Assembly: GCF_024362325.1 (NCBI RefSeq)
Contig: NZ_CP101497.1
Location: 1,116,001-1,180,000, forward strand
From: Microcella humidisoli
GTDB taxonomy: Bacteria; Actinomycetota; Actinomycetes; Actinomycetales; Microbacteriaceae
Direction of reading: 5' to 3'
Length of the DNA: 64,000 bases
The notes under the pieces are model-generated. The model was not told where the DNA came from. It did no database searches and worked only from the letters and a program-made list of their open reading frames with translations. The position numbers and the translations under genes were made by a program. This document shows, one piece after another, positions 25,225-34,565 of this stretch. The stretch's first letter is position 1. Each line of letters begins with the position of its first letter.

Positions 25225-26231
25225 GCGCGCCGACATCGGACACGCCGGGCGACCTCGGCCCGAGCATCCGCCCCCGCCGCCTGCGCTCGACGGCCGCGAT
25301 GCGCGGTCTCGTGCGCGAGACCGAGCTGCGGCCGCACCAGCTCGTGCTGCCGGTGTTCGTGCGCGAGGGCCTCGACGCCCCGCAGCCGATCGCCTCGATG
25401 CCGGGCGTCGAGCAGCACTCGCTCGACAGCGTGCGTGCGATCTCGGCGCGCGCGGCCGCCGCGGGGCTCGGCGGCATCATGCTCTTCGGCGTGCCCGAGC
25501 GGCGCGACGCGGTCGGCTCGGGCGCGACCGACCCGCAGGGCATCCTCAACGCCGCCGCGCGCGCGGTCGTCGCCGAGGTGGGCGAGTCGCTCGTGGTGCA
25601 GACCGACCTCTGCCTCGACGAGTTCACCGACCACGGCCACTGCGGGGTGCTGGATGCCCAGGGCCGCGTCGACAACGACGCGAGCCTCGAGCGCTACGCG
25701 GCGATGGCCGTGGCGCAGGCCGAGGCGGGCGCGCAGCTGCTCGGCCTCAGCGGCATGATGGACGGCCAGACGCGGGTCGCCCGCGCCGCCCTCGATGCGG
25801 CCGGCTTCACCAACGTGGCCCTGCTCGCCTACTCGGCCAAGTACGCCTCGGCGTTCTACGGGCCCTTCCGCGACGCGGTCGAGTCGCCGCTGCAGGGCGA
25901 CCGCCGCACGTACCAGCTCGACCCGGCCAACGCGCGCGAGGGCGTGCGCGAGGCCGCGCTCGATGTGCAGGAGGGCGCCGACATCGTCATGGTCAAGCCC
26001 GCGCTCGCCTACCTCGACGTGCTGCGCCGGGTCGCCGACGTCTCGCCCGTGCCGGTCTGGGCCTACATGGTCTCGGGCGAGCACGCCATGATCGCCGCGG
26101 CCGCCCAGCGGGGCTGGATCGACGGCGACCGCGCGCAGCTCGAAGCGCTCGTCTCGATCCGCCGCGCGGGCGCCGACGCCGTGCTCAGCTACGCGAGCCT
26201 CGACCTCGTCGAGAGAGGACTCATCGCATGA
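25221..26231 (+). CDS. hemB: Delta-aminolevulinic acid dehydratase (porphobilinogen synthase)
   Basis: 336 residues, full length. It condenses two 5-aminolevulinates to porphobilinogen. Seen: [18 protein letters not shown] at the start, the metal/active-site segment [15 protein letters not shown], the two Schiff-base lysine regions [14 protein letters not shown] and [11 protein letters not shown], and [13 protein letters not shown] near the end. The presence of only some Cys positions of the zinc site leaves the metal type open. It overlaps hemC and hemL by 4 bases. Confidence 0.94.
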   Translation: MSAPTSDTPGDLGPSIRPRRLRSTAAMRGLVRETELRPHQLVLPVFVREGLDAPQPIASMPGVEQHSLDSVRAISARAAAAGLGGIMLFGVPERRDAVGSGATDPQGILNAAARAVVAEVGESLVVQTDLCLDEFTDHGHCGVLDAQGRVDNDASLERYAAMAVAQAEAGAQLLGLSGMMDGQTRVARAALDAAGFTNVALLAYSAKYASAFYGPFRDAVESPLQGDRRTYQLDPANAREGVREAALDVQEGADIVMVKPALAYLDVLRRVADVSPVPVWAYMVSGEHAMIAAAAQRGWIDGDRAQLEALVSIRRAGADAVLSYASLDLVERGLIA

Positions 26232-27589
26232 CGCGCTTCGTCTCGGGGCGCACGCCCACCACCAACGCCGAGGCCTTCGAGCGCGCGCTCCTCGTGACGC
26301 CCGGCGGGGTGAACTCGCCCGTGCGTGCGTTCCGCTCGGTCGGTGGCACCCCCGTCTTCCTGGCGAGCGGCCGCGGCCCCTACGTGACCGATGTCGAGGG
26401 CACCGAGTACGTCGACCTCGTGGGGCAGTGGGGTCCGGCGCTGCTGGGGCACGCGCATCCCTCGGTCATCGCCGCCGCGCACGCCGCGGTCGACCGGGGG
26501 CTCGGCTTCGGCGCCGCCTCGACGGGCGAGGTCGAGCTCGCCGAGCTCGTGCTCGACCGGCTGACGCTGGGCGAGGGCCACGCCGAGCGCCGCGCGATCG
26601 AGAAGCTGCGGCTCGTCTCGACGGGCACCGAGGCGACCATGACGGCAATCCGGCTGGCGCGCGGTGCGACCGGACGACCACTGCTCGTCAAGTTCGCGGG
26701 CCACTACCACGGCCACTCCGACGCGCTGCTGTCGGAGGCCGGGTCGGGCATCGCGACGCTCGGCATCCCCGGCTCGGCGGGCATCACGCCCGAGACCGCG
26801 GCGCAGACCGTCGTCATCCCGTACAACGACGAGGCGGCGCTCGCCGCCGTGTTCGCGGCGCACGGCGACCGCATCGCGGCGGTCATCACCGAGGCCGCGG
26901 CCGCCAACATGGGCGTCGTGCCGCCCAAGCCCGGCTTCAACCGGCTGCTCGCCGACACCGCGCACGCGCACGGCGCGCTGCTCATCAGCGACGAGGTCAT
27001 GACGGGATTCCGCTCGACGGCCGCGGGCTGGTGGGGGCTCGAAGAGCGCGAGGGGATGCCGTACGACGCCGACCTCACCACCTTCGGCAAGATCATCGGC
27101 GGTGGCCTGCCGCTCGCGGGCCTCGGCGGTCGCGCCGAGCTGCTCGACCTGCTCGCGCCGCTCGGCCCGGTCTACCAGGCGGGCACGCTGAGCGGCAACC
27201 CGGTCGCGGTCGCGACGGGCGCAGCGATGCTGCGCGGCGCGGGGCCCGAGGTCTACGAGCACCTGCGGCGTGCGGCCCGCGCGATCGGCGACGGGCTCTC
27301 GGCCGCGCTGGCAGCGGAGGGCGTCGAGCACATCGTCGCGTGGGCCGGCTCGCAGTTCTCGATCTTCTTCCGGGCGGATGCCCCGCAGAACTACGCCGAG
27401 GCCCAGGATCAGGCGACCTGGCGCTTCGGGCCGTACTTCCACGCGATGCTCGAGCACGGGGTCTCGCTGCCGCCGAGCGTGTATGAGGCGTGGTTCGTCT
27501 CGGCCGCGCACGACGACGCGGCGATCGACCGCGTGCTCGCGGCGGCGCGGCCAGCTGCCCGCGCCGCCGCGGCGGCGGTGCGCCCCTAG
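26228..27589 (+). CDS. hemL: Glutamate-1-semialdehyde 2,1-aminomutase
   Basis: 453 residues. A PLP enzyme converting glutamate-1-semialdehyde to 5-aminolevulinate, the step after Hem[14 protein letters not shown] is at the N-terminus, the PLP Lys288 is in [12 protein letters not shown], and GTLSGNP is conserved. The ATG at 26228 overlaps the hemB stop. Its own stop overlaps by 4 bases the stop of the convergent siderophore-binding protein gene. It is the last gene of the heme operon. Confidence 0.94.
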   Translation: MTRFVSGRTPTTNAEAFERALLVTPGGVNSPVRAFRSVGGTPVFLASGRGPYVTDVEGTEYVDLVGQWGPALLGHAHPSVIAAAHAAVDRGLGFGAASTGEVELAELVLDRLTLGEGHAERRAIEKLRLVSTGTEATMTAIRLARGATGRPLLVKFAGHYHGHSDALLSEAGSGIATLGIPGSAGITPETAAQTVVIPYNDEAALAAVFAAHGDRIAAVITEAAAANMGVVPPKPGFNRLLADTAHAHGALLISDEVMTGFRSTAAGWWGLEEREGMPYDADLTTFGKIIGGGLPLAGLGGRAELLDLLAPLGPVYQAGTLSGNPVAVATGAAMLRGAGPEVYEHLRRAARAIGDGLSAALAAEGVEHIVAWAGSQFSIFFRADAPQNYAEAQDQATWRFGPYFHAMLEHGVSLPPSVYEAWFVSAAHDDAAIDRVLAAARPAARAAAAAVRP

Positions 27590-28605
27590 CCGCGGGCGGC
27601 GACCGCCTCGGCGAGCTGCGCCACGACCTCGTCGAGGCCCCAGGTGAGCGAGAGCGCGCTCGGCGGCGAGACGGCGGCGATGAACTCGACGCCGACGAGC
27701 TCGGCCACGGCGCCCTGCTCGATCGCGGGCAGCGACTGGGCGTAGCCGCCCTCGGTCACCGCGCGCACCTCGTCGTCGCTGTTGCCGTAGACGACGAGCA
27801 CGTCGCTCTCGAGTTCGTTCACGCGCTCGTAGCTGAGGGTGAAGTAGAACGGCGACTCGTCGGTGTCGAGCGTGTCGACGGCGGGGGCGTTGACGAAGCC
27901 GAGGTCGAGCATGAACTCGACCCGGGGGTCTTCATCGGCGTAGACGTAGAACACGCCTCCGACGTCCCACGCCGTCGCGAGCGTGAGGCCGGCGAACTCG
28001 GGGTGGGCGGCGGCAGCCGCGGCGATCTCGGCGTCGATGCCCGCGAGCACGGCCTCGGCCTCGGTCTCGAGCCCGAGGGCCGTGCCGGTGATGCTGATGA
28101 CGTCGCGCCACGGGGTCGTCCACGGCTGGTCGGGGTAGGCCACGGTCGGGGCGATCGCGCTCAGCGTGTCGTACTGCTCCTGCGTGATGCCGCTGTACTG
28201 GGCGAGGATCACGTCGGGGTCGGCGGCCGCGATCTCCTCGTAGGGAATGTCCTCCCCGGTGTTCGTGAGGATGATCGGCGTCTCGGCGCCGGCGTCGTCG
28301 AGCGCCTCGCGCACCCAGGGCAGCACGCCCTGCTCGTCGCCGCCGTAGCTCTGGAACGGCATCGCCACGGGCGTCACGCCGAGGGCGATGACGGCGTCGG
28401 CGGTGCTCCAGCCCCAGGTCGCGACGCGTTCGGGCTGCTCGGGGATGACGGTCTCGCCGAAGGCGTGCTCGATCGTGACGGGGAACCCGTCGGCAGGAGC
28501 GGAGGACTCGGGGGCGGCGGGCGGGGCGGCGCATCCGGTGAGCGCGGTGAGGGCGAGCGCGGTGATGAGGGCGGCGCTGCGGGCGGCGCGGCGGGGGCGT
28601 GTCAC
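27586..28605 (-). CDS. Iron-siderophore ABC transporter substrate-binding lipoprotein
   Basis: A 339-residue secreted lipoprotein: hydrophobic signal peptide ending in the lipobox LTGC (Cys about residue 25), then a FecB/FhuD-type binding fold ([46 protein letters not shown]). It captures ferric siderophores for the permeases upstream. The GTG start has an AAGGAG site. A near-perfect IdeR box lies 63 bases before the start, so it should be derepressed in low iron. Confidence 0.92.
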   Translation of the reverse strand: MTRPRRAARSAALITALALTALTGCAAPPAAPESSAPADGFPVTIEHAFGETVIPEQPERVATWGWSTADAVIALGVTPVAMPFQSYGGDEQGVLPWVREALDDAGAETPIILTNTGEDIPYEEIAAADPDVILAQYSGITQEQYDTLSAIAPTVAYPDQPWTTPWRDVISITGTALGLETEAEAVLAGIDAEIAAAAAAHPEFAGLTLATAWDVGGVFYVYADEDPRVEFMLDLGFVNAPAVDTLDTDESPFYFTLSYERVNELESDVLVVYGNSDDEVRAVTEGGYAQSLPAIEQGAVAELVGVEFIAAVSPPSALSLTWGLDEVVAQLAEAVAARG

Positions 28606-28667
28606 GAGGGGCTCCTTGCGAGGGGTCGGTGCGGGCGGGGGATGCTCGAGCCGCGTGGCTCGCTCAG

Positions 28668-28686
28668 TAAGGTTAGCCTAACCTAA
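28668..28686 (-). promoter_or_regulatory. IdeR/DtxR iron box before siderophore-binding protein
   Basis: On the + strand this reads TAAGGTTAGCCTAACCTAA; it matches the DtxR/IdeR consensus TWAGGTTAGSCTAACCTWA at all 19 positions. It lies in the 81-base gap between the ATPase stop (28687) and the binding-protein start (28605), giving the latter its own iron-repressed promoter. Confidence 0.93.
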
Positions 28687-29502
28687 CTAACTCAGTGTCG
28701 CTGACCCCGCTCGCGGCAGCACGACGGGTCGGCCCGTGTCGGGGTCGGTGAGGATGCGCGCGTCGACCCGGAACGCCCGCTGCACGGTCTCGGCGGTGAG
28801 CACGGCGCCCGGCGCGCCCTGCGCGATGAGCCGCCCGCCTGCGAGCATCGCGAGCTCGTCGGCGTAGCGCGCCGCGAGCGTCAGGTCGTGCAGCACGATG
28901 ACGACGGTCATGCCCGCCGCCGCCTCGCCGCGCAGCACGTCGAGCACCTCGACCTGGTGGGCGACGTCGAGCGCACTCGTCGGCTCGTCGAGCAGCAGGA
29001 TGCGCGGCTGCTGCGCGAGCGCCATCGCGATCCACACCCGCTGCCGCTGGCCACCGCTCAGTTCGTCGACGCGGCGGTCGACGAGCCCGAGCGCGTCGGT
29101 GGAGGCGAGCGCTCGAGCCACGACGGCATCGTCGTCGCTGCGCTGTCCGCGGAACAGCCCGTGGTGGGGGTACCGTCCGCGCGCCACGAGGTCGCCGACC
29201 CGGATGCCCTCGGGCGCGAGCGGCGACTGCGGCAGGATGCCGATCGTGCGCGCGAGCCGCCGGCGCGGCACCCGGGCGAGATCGTGGTCGTCGAGCAGCA
29301 CGCGCCCCGCGCTCGGGGCGATGAGCCCGGCGAGGGCGCGCAGCAGCGTCGACTTGCCGCTCGCGTTCGCCCCGACGAGCGCCGTCAGGCGACCGGGGGC
29401 GATCGCGAGGTCGACGCCGTGCACGACCGCTCGGTCGCCGTAGGCGAGATGCACCCCCTCGGCGCGCAGCTGAGGGCTCTCGGTGTGGGGCAGGTCAATC
29501 AT
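28687..29502 (-). CDS. Iron-siderophore ABC transporter ATP-binding protein
   Basis: A 271-residue FepC/FhuC-type ATPase: Walker A GANASGKST, signature LSGGQRQR, Walker B ILLLDEPTSALD and switch His in VIVLHDLTLAARYADE. It powers siderophore import through the two permeases encoded upstream. The ATG at 29502 overlaps the permease stop by 4 bases, so the operon order is reductase, permease, permease, ATPase. Confidence 0.93.
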   Translation of the reverse strand: MIDLPHTESPQLRAEGVHLAYGDRAVVHGVDLAIAPGRLTALVGANASGKSTLLRALAGLIAPSAGRVLLDDHDLARVPRRRLARTIGILPQSPLAPEGIRVGDLVARGRYPHHGLFRGQRSDDDAVVARALASTDALGLVDRRVDELSGGQRQRVWIAMALAQQPRILLLDEPTSALDVAHQVEVLDVLRGEAAAGMTVVIVLHDLTLAARYADELAMLAGGRLIAQGAPGAVLTAETVQRAFRVDARILTDPDTGRPVVLPRAGSATLS

Positions 29503-30551
29503 GCGCGGGCCTCCGTGCGTCGGTCGCCCCGCACGAGCAGCGCCAGCAGCACGAGCGCGCCGAGGGCGCCCGTGATGAGGCCGACCGGGGGCTGGAAGGT
29601 CGAGGGGATGAGGTGCTGAGCGATGAGGTCGCAGCCGAGCACGACGGCGGCGCCGACGAGCGCGGCCGTGCTGAGCGCGGGGCCGCGACCGCGCAGACCT
29701 CGGGCGATCGGGCCCGCGGCGAAGGCGACGAAGGCGATGGGTCCCGCGGCACCGACCGCGACCGCGGTGAGGGCGCTCGTCACGACGATCGCACCCGCGC
29801 GTACGGCCACGGGATACCCGCCGAGCGCCCGCGCGGTGGCGTCGTCGAAGGCTTGCACCTCGAGCAGGCGCCGCCCGGCGAGCAGGAGCACCGCGCACAG
29901 GGCGAGCACGCCGCCGACGATCGCGATGTCGGGCCACGAGGGGGAGCCGACCGAGCCGACGAGCCAGAAGTAGGCACTGCCCGCGTCGACGAGCGCCGCG
30001 CGCGTCAGGGCGTAGCCGAGCACCCCGTTGGCGAGGAAGGCGAGGGCGACACCGACGACGACGAAGCGGGCGCCGCTCACCCCCCGCCCACCGAGGGTGA
30101 CCGCGAGGGCCGCCGCGAGCAGCGCGCCGATGATCGCGGCCCCCGTGACGGCCGCGCCGCTCGCGCCCGCGACGATCACGAGCACGCCCGCGGCGCTCGC
30201 GCCCTGCGCGATGCCGACGATGTCGGGGCTCGCGAGGGGGTTGCGCACGACCGACTGCAACAGGGCTCCGGCCAGGCCGAGTGCGGCCCCCACGAGCAGG
30301 GCGAGCACGAGGCGCGGCAACCGCACGCCCTGCACGATGAACGCGGCACCCGGAGCGCTCTCGAGGCCGAGCAGCGCGGCGACGACCTCGGCGGGGGAGA
30401 GGGCGACGGCGCCGAGACCGAGCGCGAGCATCCCGAGCACGGCGATCGTCAGGAGCAGGCCGCCGTCGACGGCGAGCGCACGGCGGCGGTCGCGTGCCCG
30501 CATGCCGGCGAGCTGCCGCATCGGGTCGACGGGATGCTCGAGCCGGCTCAC
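29499..30551 (-). CDS. FecCD-family siderophore permease (second subunit)
   Basis: A 350-residue membrane protein of the BtuC/FecCD family with about nine to ten helices; RLPRLVLALLVGAALGLAGALLQSVVRNPLASPDIVGI is the family signature (split here only for description), and AGPIAFVAFAAGPIARGL is the typical coupling region. The GTG start overlaps the preceding permease stop by 4 bases. Together with 30548-31570 it forms a heterodimeric channel. Confidence 0.92.
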   Translation of the reverse strand: MSRLEHPVDPMRQLAGMRARDRRRALAVDGGLLLTIAVLGMLALGLGAVALSPAEVVAALLGLESAPGAAFIVQGVRLPRLVLALLVGAALGLAGALLQSVVRNPLASPDIVGIAQGASAAGVLVIVAGASGAAVTGAAIIGALLAAALAVTLGGRGVSGARFVVVGVALAFLANGVLGYALTRAALVDAGSAYFWLVGSVGSPSWPDIAIVGGVLALCAVLLLAGRRLLEVQAFDDATARALGGYPVAVRAGAIVVTSALTAVAVGAAGPIAFVAFAAGPIARGLRGRGPALSTAALVGAAVVLGCDLIAQHLIPSTFQPPVGLITGALGALVLLALLVRGDRRTEARA

Positions 30552-31570
30552 AGCGCCGCCCCCGCCCGCGAGCGCACGAGGGCGATGAGCACGGGGGCTC
30601 CGAGCACGGCGACGACGATGCCGGCCTCGATCTCACCGGGGGGTGCGACGAGGCGGCCGAGCACGTCGGCGGCGAGCACGAGGGTCGCGCCCGCGACGCC
30701 CGCGAGGGGCAGCAGCGCGCCGTGGCGCGGCCCGACGAGCCACCGCGCGAGGTGCGCGCCGACGAGGCCCACGAAGACGAGCGGTCCCGCGAGCGCGGTG
30801 GCCGCGCCGGCGAGCAGCACGATGCCGAGCAGGCTCAGCGCGCGCGTGCGGCCCAGCCGGACGCCGAGCCCGCGTGCCACATCGTCACCGAGCGCGAGCG
30901 CGTCGAGGGGCCGAGCGAGCAGCAGCGCGACGACGAGGCCCGCGGCCAGCAGGGGAGCGAGCGCGACGGCTTCGTCGAGGCCGCGGGCGGTGAGGGCGCC
31001 GACGGTCCAGAAGCGGTAGCGGTCGAGCGTCTCCGGATCGCTCAGCAGCAGCAGCGAGGTCGCCGAGGTCAGCGCCGCCGTGACGGCCGAGCCCGCGACG
31101 ACGAGCAGCACGGGCGCGTCGGCGATGCGCGGGCGCGCGGCGAGGGCGGCGATGAGCGCGGAGGCGCCGAGGGCACCCACGAGTGCGAGCCCCGCGAACG
31201 CGAGCGGGCTCGATGCGCCGAGCACGGCGATGCCGAGCACGACGGCGAAGGCGGCGCCCGCGGTAACACCGAGCAGTCCCGGGTCGGCGATGGGGTTGCG
31301 CGTGACGCCCTGCATGATGCCCCCGGCGATGCCGAGCCCGGCTCCGGCGAGCAGGCCGATGACGGTGCGGGGCACGCGTAACTCACGCACGACGACGAGG
31401 TCGACGGGGTCGAGCCCCGGGTCGCCGGGTCGCAGCACCGCCGTCAGCACCGTGCCGAGGTCGATGCCGCGCGCGCCGAGCGCGAGGCTCGCGACGACGG
31501 CGAGGAGCAGCGCGACCACGAGGGCGGTCGCGCCGAGGGCGCGGCGGCCCTGTGCTTCAGCGCGCCTCAC
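30548..31570 (-). CDS. FecCD-family siderophore permease (first subunit)
   Basis: 340 residues from a GTG that overlaps the reductase TGA (GTGA at 31570-31567). Family signature LRVPRTVIGLLAGAGLGIAG, then MQGVTRNPIADPGLLGV; coupling region GPLVFVGLVGAHLARWLVG. A much longer open frame exists upstream but runs antiparallel-coded inside the reductase gene and has no membrane character, so the internal GTG is the sensible start. Confidence 0.9.
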   Translation of the reverse strand: MRRAEAQGRRALGATALVVALLLAVVASLALGARGIDLGTVLTAVLRPGDPGLDPVDLVVVRELRVPRTVIGLLAGAGLGIAGGIMQGVTRNPIADPGLLGVTAGAAFAVVLGIAVLGASSPLAFAGLALVGALGASALIAALAARPRIADAPVLLVVAGSAVTAALTSATSLLLLSDPETLDRYRFWTVGALTARGLDEAVALAPLLAAGLVVALLLARPLDALALGDDVARGLGVRLGRTRALSLLGIVLLAGAATALAGPLVFVGLVGAHLARWLVGPRHGALLPLAGVAGATLVLAADVLGRLVAPPGEIEAGIVVAVLGAPVLIALVRSRAGAAL

Positions 31571-32571
31571 TGCGCTTCGCTGCGCCCGCGCCGCCAGTAG
31601 CCCATGAAGGCCACGTTCGTGCGGGCGATGCCGAGCTCGCTCACGAGGTGTCGACGCAGCTGCTTGACCATCGCCGCCTCGCCGGCGATCCAGGCGTAGA
31701 ACTCGCCCGACTCGGGGTCGAGCGGTGAATCCCACAGCAGCGCGCTGTCGACATCCACGTCGTCGAGAACGTCGGGCGTCGCGCGCACGACCGAGGAGAG
31801 CTCGCGCATGTGCCGCGGCAGCCAGCGCTGCACGGCGCGCGTGAGCAGCTCGCCGTGCGGCGCGATCGCCTCGAAGCCCTGCGCGGTCTCGCACCCGGCG
31901 TCGCGCGCGAGCCAGGTGAGCCGCGAGCGCCCGCGGGGCACGACGTTCTGCACGTCGGCACTCGAGGCGACCTCGATGAAGGCCTGCGCCGTCACCCCCG
32001 GGTCGAGCGATTCGAGGATCGAGCAGATCGCGGGGGCTGCCGTCTCGTCGCCCACGAGCAGCACGTGGCGGGCCGCGCCCGGGCGCCAGTCGCATCCGAT
32101 CGTCGGGTCGGCCGTGCGGGCGTCCGGTCCGATGACGATGAGGCGATCGCCGAGGGATGCCCGCCGCAGCCACCGCGCGGCCGGGCCGTCATCCACCCCG
32201 GGGGTCGGCTCGTGCAGCACCATGTCGATGTCGAGCTGCCGCCGGTCGGGGCGGATGCCGCGCACGGTGTAGGTGCGGAAGGGGTTGCGGCGAGCATCCG
32301 GCAGCGCCCGCCAGCGGGCGTACCAGTCGCCCGCCCGCTGCGCCGCCTCGTCGTGCTCGCCGAGGTCACACAGCGAACCGTCGTCGAGGGGCAGTACGAG
32401 CTTGATGCGCTGGTCGAGCCCGCGCGTGCCGAAGACGACGAGGTCGTCGCCGGTCACGGTGACGCGCACGAGGTGGGGGCTGAGCGGCAGCACGCGCTGC
32501 ACCGTCACGGCGTAGGGGCGGTAGGCGGGGTGGGTGACCGCCTCGGTCGCCTCGCCAGGTAAGGTAAGCAT
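31567..32571 (-). CDS. Siderophore-interacting protein (FAD ferric-siderophore reductase)
   Basis: A 334-residue SIP/ViuB-type flavoprotein. FAD motif RTYTVR (RxYTxR) is near residue 95, followed by the DMVLHEP substrate region and a C-terminal NAD(P)H domain with AWIAGEAAMVKQLRRHL. It reduces imported ferric siderophore to release Fe2+. It is the first gene of the siderophore operon. Its ATG lies inside an IdeR-like box and 6 bases after CATACT, so the mRNA is predicted to be leaderless. Confidence 0.9.
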   Translation of the reverse strand: MLTLPGEATEAVTHPAYRPYAVTVQRVLPLSPHLVRVTVTGDDLVVFGTRGLDQRIKLVLPLDDGSLCDLGEHDEAAQRAGDWYARWRALPDARRNPFRTYTVRGIRPDRRQLDIDMVLHEPTPGVDDGPAARWLRRASLGDRLIVIGPDARTADPTIGCDWRPGAARHVLLVGDETAAPAICSILESLDPGVTAQAFIEVASSADVQNVVPRGRSRLTWLARDAGCETAQGFEAIAPHGELLTRAVQRWLPRHMRELSSVVRATPDVLDDVDVDSALLWDSPLDPESGEFYAWIAGEAAMVKQLRRHLVSELGIARTNVAFMGYWRRGRSEAQ

Positions 32572-32578
32572 TACCTAA
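32560..32578 (-). promoter_or_regulatory. IdeR/DtxR-like box overlapping the start of the siderophore operon
   Basis: On the + strand: TAAGGTAAGCATTACCTAA, a 19-base near-palindrome differing from the DtxR/IdeR consensus mainly in its centre. It covers the ATG (32571-32569) and the bases between the -10-like CATACT and the start codon. Repressor binding there would block initiation directly. Confidence 0.8.
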
Positions 32579-32724
32579 GTATGCATGGTGCCGCGAGGGT
32601 AGCACCACGCCCCCTCCCCTGGGAATCCCCTCAGCATCACTCGACCCCTCGAGGGCGGGGCGCACTACGCTGGGGGAGTTGCCGCGGCCGATCCGCCACG
32701 GTCGGGCAGCGTGAGGAGTGCGTC

Positions 32725-33042
32725 ATGAGAGGCAAGATCCTGTTCGCCGCCGGCCTCGCCGTCGGCTACGTGCTGGGCACCCGCGCCGGCCGCGAGCGCT
32801 ACGAGCAGCTCAAGAACGCCGCGATGGGCTTCTGGAACGACCCCCGCGTGCAGCACCGGGTCGACCAGGTCGAAGACTTCGTGAAGGAGAAGGCGCCCGA
32901 GGTCGCCGAGTTCGTCTCCGACGGCGCCAAGAAGGTCGTCGACCAGGTGACGGGTCGCGGGGCGGCCAAGAAGCCGGTCGCGTCCAAGCCCGCTGCGAAG
33001 AAGCCGACCACCGCTGCGAAGAAGCCCGCCGCGTCGTCATGA
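32725..33042 (+). CDS. YtxH-like small membrane-associated protein
   Basis: A 105-residue protein: a short N-terminal hydrophobic segment with GYVLGTRAGRERYEQL, a charged helical stretch, and an Ala/Lys/Pro-rich tail of repeated AAKKP units. The N-terminal pattern is that of YtxH-like stress or envelope proteins. The ATG at 32725 has GAGGAG upstream. It is the first of three overlapping small genes. The Lys-rich tail may bind nucleic acid or acidic polymers, but this is speculation. Confidence 0.75.
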   Translation: MRGKILFAAGLAVGYVLGTRAGRERYEQLKNAAMGFWNDPRVQHRVDQVEDFVKEKAPEVAEFVSDGAKKVVDQVTGRGAAKKPVASKPAAKKPTTAAKKPAASS

Positions 33043-33461
33043 GCGAGCCCGCGCCGGCCACGACGCGCGAGCGCCGCGGCCTCTTCCAGCTGATCGCCGA
33101 CATTCCCGGGCTTATCCGTGAGCTCATCGAGGCCGAGATCGAGGCGCTCAAAGCCGAGATCGTCGGCAAGCTGAAGGCCGCCGGCATCGGCGCCGGGTTC
33201 CTCGTCACCGCCGGCGTGTTCGCGTTCTTCGCGACGCTCGTGCTCACGGCTGCCGGAATCCTCGCGCTCGCGCTCGTGCTCCCGCCCTGGGCCGCGGCCC
33301 TCATCGTCGGCGGAGCCCTGCTCGTGCTCGCGGGCCTCGCCGCCGCCATCGGCGTCGCGCAGCTCAAGCACGGGGTGCCGCCCACCCCCACCCAGACCAT
33401 CGAGAGCGTCAAAGAAGATGTCCGCGTCGTGCGCGGACTGAGAAAGCGAGGAGCATCATGA
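33039..33461 (+). CDS. Actinobacterial Holin-X-like (phage_holin_3_6) membrane protein
   Basis: A 140-residue protein with a soluble N-terminus (LIADIPGLIRELIEAEIEALKAEI), two long hydrophobic helices (about residues 48-72 and 78-102) and a cytoplasmic tail. It matches the putative actinobacterial holin-X family, which is chromosomal and not a sign of prophage. The ATG overlaps the preceding stop (ATGA); the next gene overlaps its stop in the same way. Confidence 0.8.
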   Translation: MSEPAPATTRERRGLFQLIADIPGLIRELIEAEIEALKAEIVGKLKAAGIGAGFLVTAGVFAFFATLVLTAAGILALALVLPPWAAALIVGGALLVLAGLAAAIGVAQLKHGVPPTPTQTIESVKEDVRVVRGLRKRGAS

Positions 33462-33682
33462 GCGATACCGTCGCAAGCACCGTCTCCGCCACCCGTGCCC
33501 GCCTCGAGCAGACGCTCGACGCGATCGACGAGAAGCTCGACGTCAAGAAGCAGGCCGGTGAGCTCACCGAGCGCGTCAAGACCTCGTACCAGCAGAACCC
33601 CGTGCCGTGGATCATCGGGGCGACCGCCGCGACCGTCGTGGTCGTGGGCCTCGTCGCCTGGGCGATCTTCAGCGACGACTGA
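33458..33682 (+). CDS. DUF3618-type small membrane protein
   Basis: A 74-residue protein: an N-terminal helical part (ARLEQTLDAIDEKLDVKKQAGELTERV), then PVPWIIGATAATVVVVGLVAWAIF, a single C-terminal membrane helix. This matches DUF3618 proteins, commonly found after YtxH-like and holin-X-like genes in actinobacteria. The three genes probably act together in the envelope; the mechanism is unknown. Confidence 0.8.
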   Translation: MSDTVASTVSATRARLEQTLDAIDEKLDVKKQAGELTERVKTSYQQNPVPWIIGATAATVVVVGLVAWAIFSDD

Positions 33683-33722
33683 GCTTCCGGCCGATTATGA
33701 CTCTCGCGCGAGCGGAGTCATC

Positions 33723-34565
33723 ATGGAGGAGATGTTCTCCTCCCTGCACGACGTGACGATCGAGCGCACACCCACGGGCGCGCTGCCCGTCATCAAGCCC
33801 CTGCTCGGCTGGACGGTGCTGGTGCCGCGCGGCGGCAAGTGGGGCGACGGCGTCGCCGCGCAGTTGCGCGCGCTGGGCGCCGTGCCGGTCATCGCGCCCC
33901 TCATCAACTTCGCCGGCACCGAGCATCCCGAGCAGCTCTCCGCGGCGCTCGAGCGCCTGCAGTCGGGCGCGTACGGCTGGCTCGTCGTGACGAGCGCCAC
34001 CACGGTCGACGTGCTCGTCGGCCACGACGTGCGCGTCCCCGCGACGACGCGCATCGCCGCGGTCGGCGAGACCACCGCGCACGCCCTGCAGCTGGCCGGC
34101 TACTCGGTCGACTTCGTGCCGAGCGACCACTCGGCGCGCGGGCTCGTGCGCGAGTGGCCGGGCACCGCGGCGCAGGGTGCCGTGCTCGTGCCGCAGAGCG
34201 AGATCGCCGAGCCCACGCTCGTGAGCGGCCTCGCCGACCGCGGCATCGACGCGCAGTTCGTGAGCGCCTACCGCACGGTCGGAGTCACCGCCCCCGCCGC
34301 GGTCGTCGCCGACGTCGCCGCCGGGCGCATCCGGGGCCTCATCGTGAGCTCGGGCAGCGTCGCGCGCCAGATCGCCGAGCAGTTCGCGCCGCTGCCCGAG
34401 GGCACCGTCGTCGTCTGCATCGGCCCGCGCACGGCCTTCGACGCCCGCGCGGCCGGCCTCACCGTGCACCGGATCGCGGACGAGCGTTCGACCGCGGCCC
34501 TCGTGCGCGCGCTCGCCGAGTATGCGATGAACCCCGACGACAGCGTTCCGCCGGTCGTCTCCTAG
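33723..34565 (+). CDS. hemD: Uroporphyrinogen-III synthase
   Basis: 280 residues of the HemD fold: GWTVLVPRGGKWGDGVAAQLRALGA opens domain 1, WLVVTSATTVDVL and AVGETTAHALQLAGY follow, then IRGLIVSSGSVARQIAEQF and VVCIGPRTAFDARAAGL. It closes hydroxymethylbilane into uroporphyrinogen III, the one step missing from the heme operon at 19.9-27.6 kb. The ATG at 33723 has GCGGAG upstream; an ATG at 33732 is a possible alternative. Its stop overlaps the convergent DUF1304 gene by 4 bases. Confidence 0.88.
   Translation: MEEMFSSLHDVTIERTPTGALPVIKPLLGWTVLVPRGGKWGDGVAAQLRALGAVPVIAPLINFAGTEHPEQLSAALERLQSGAYGWLVVTSATTVDVLVGHDVRVPATTRIAAVGETTAHALQLAGYSVDFVPSDHSARGLVREWPGTAAQGAVLVPQSEIAEPTLVSGLADRGIDAQFVSAYRTVGVTAPAAVVADVAAGRIRGLIVSSGSVARQIAEQFAPLPEGTVVVCIGPRTAFDARAAGLTVHRIADERSTAALVRALAEYAMNPDDSVPPVVS

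Noticed and set aside
33039..33461. Phage holin, hence a prophage
   Set aside because: The protein belongs to a chromosomal actinobacterial holin-X-like family found with YtxH and DUF3618 genes; no other phage gene is near.
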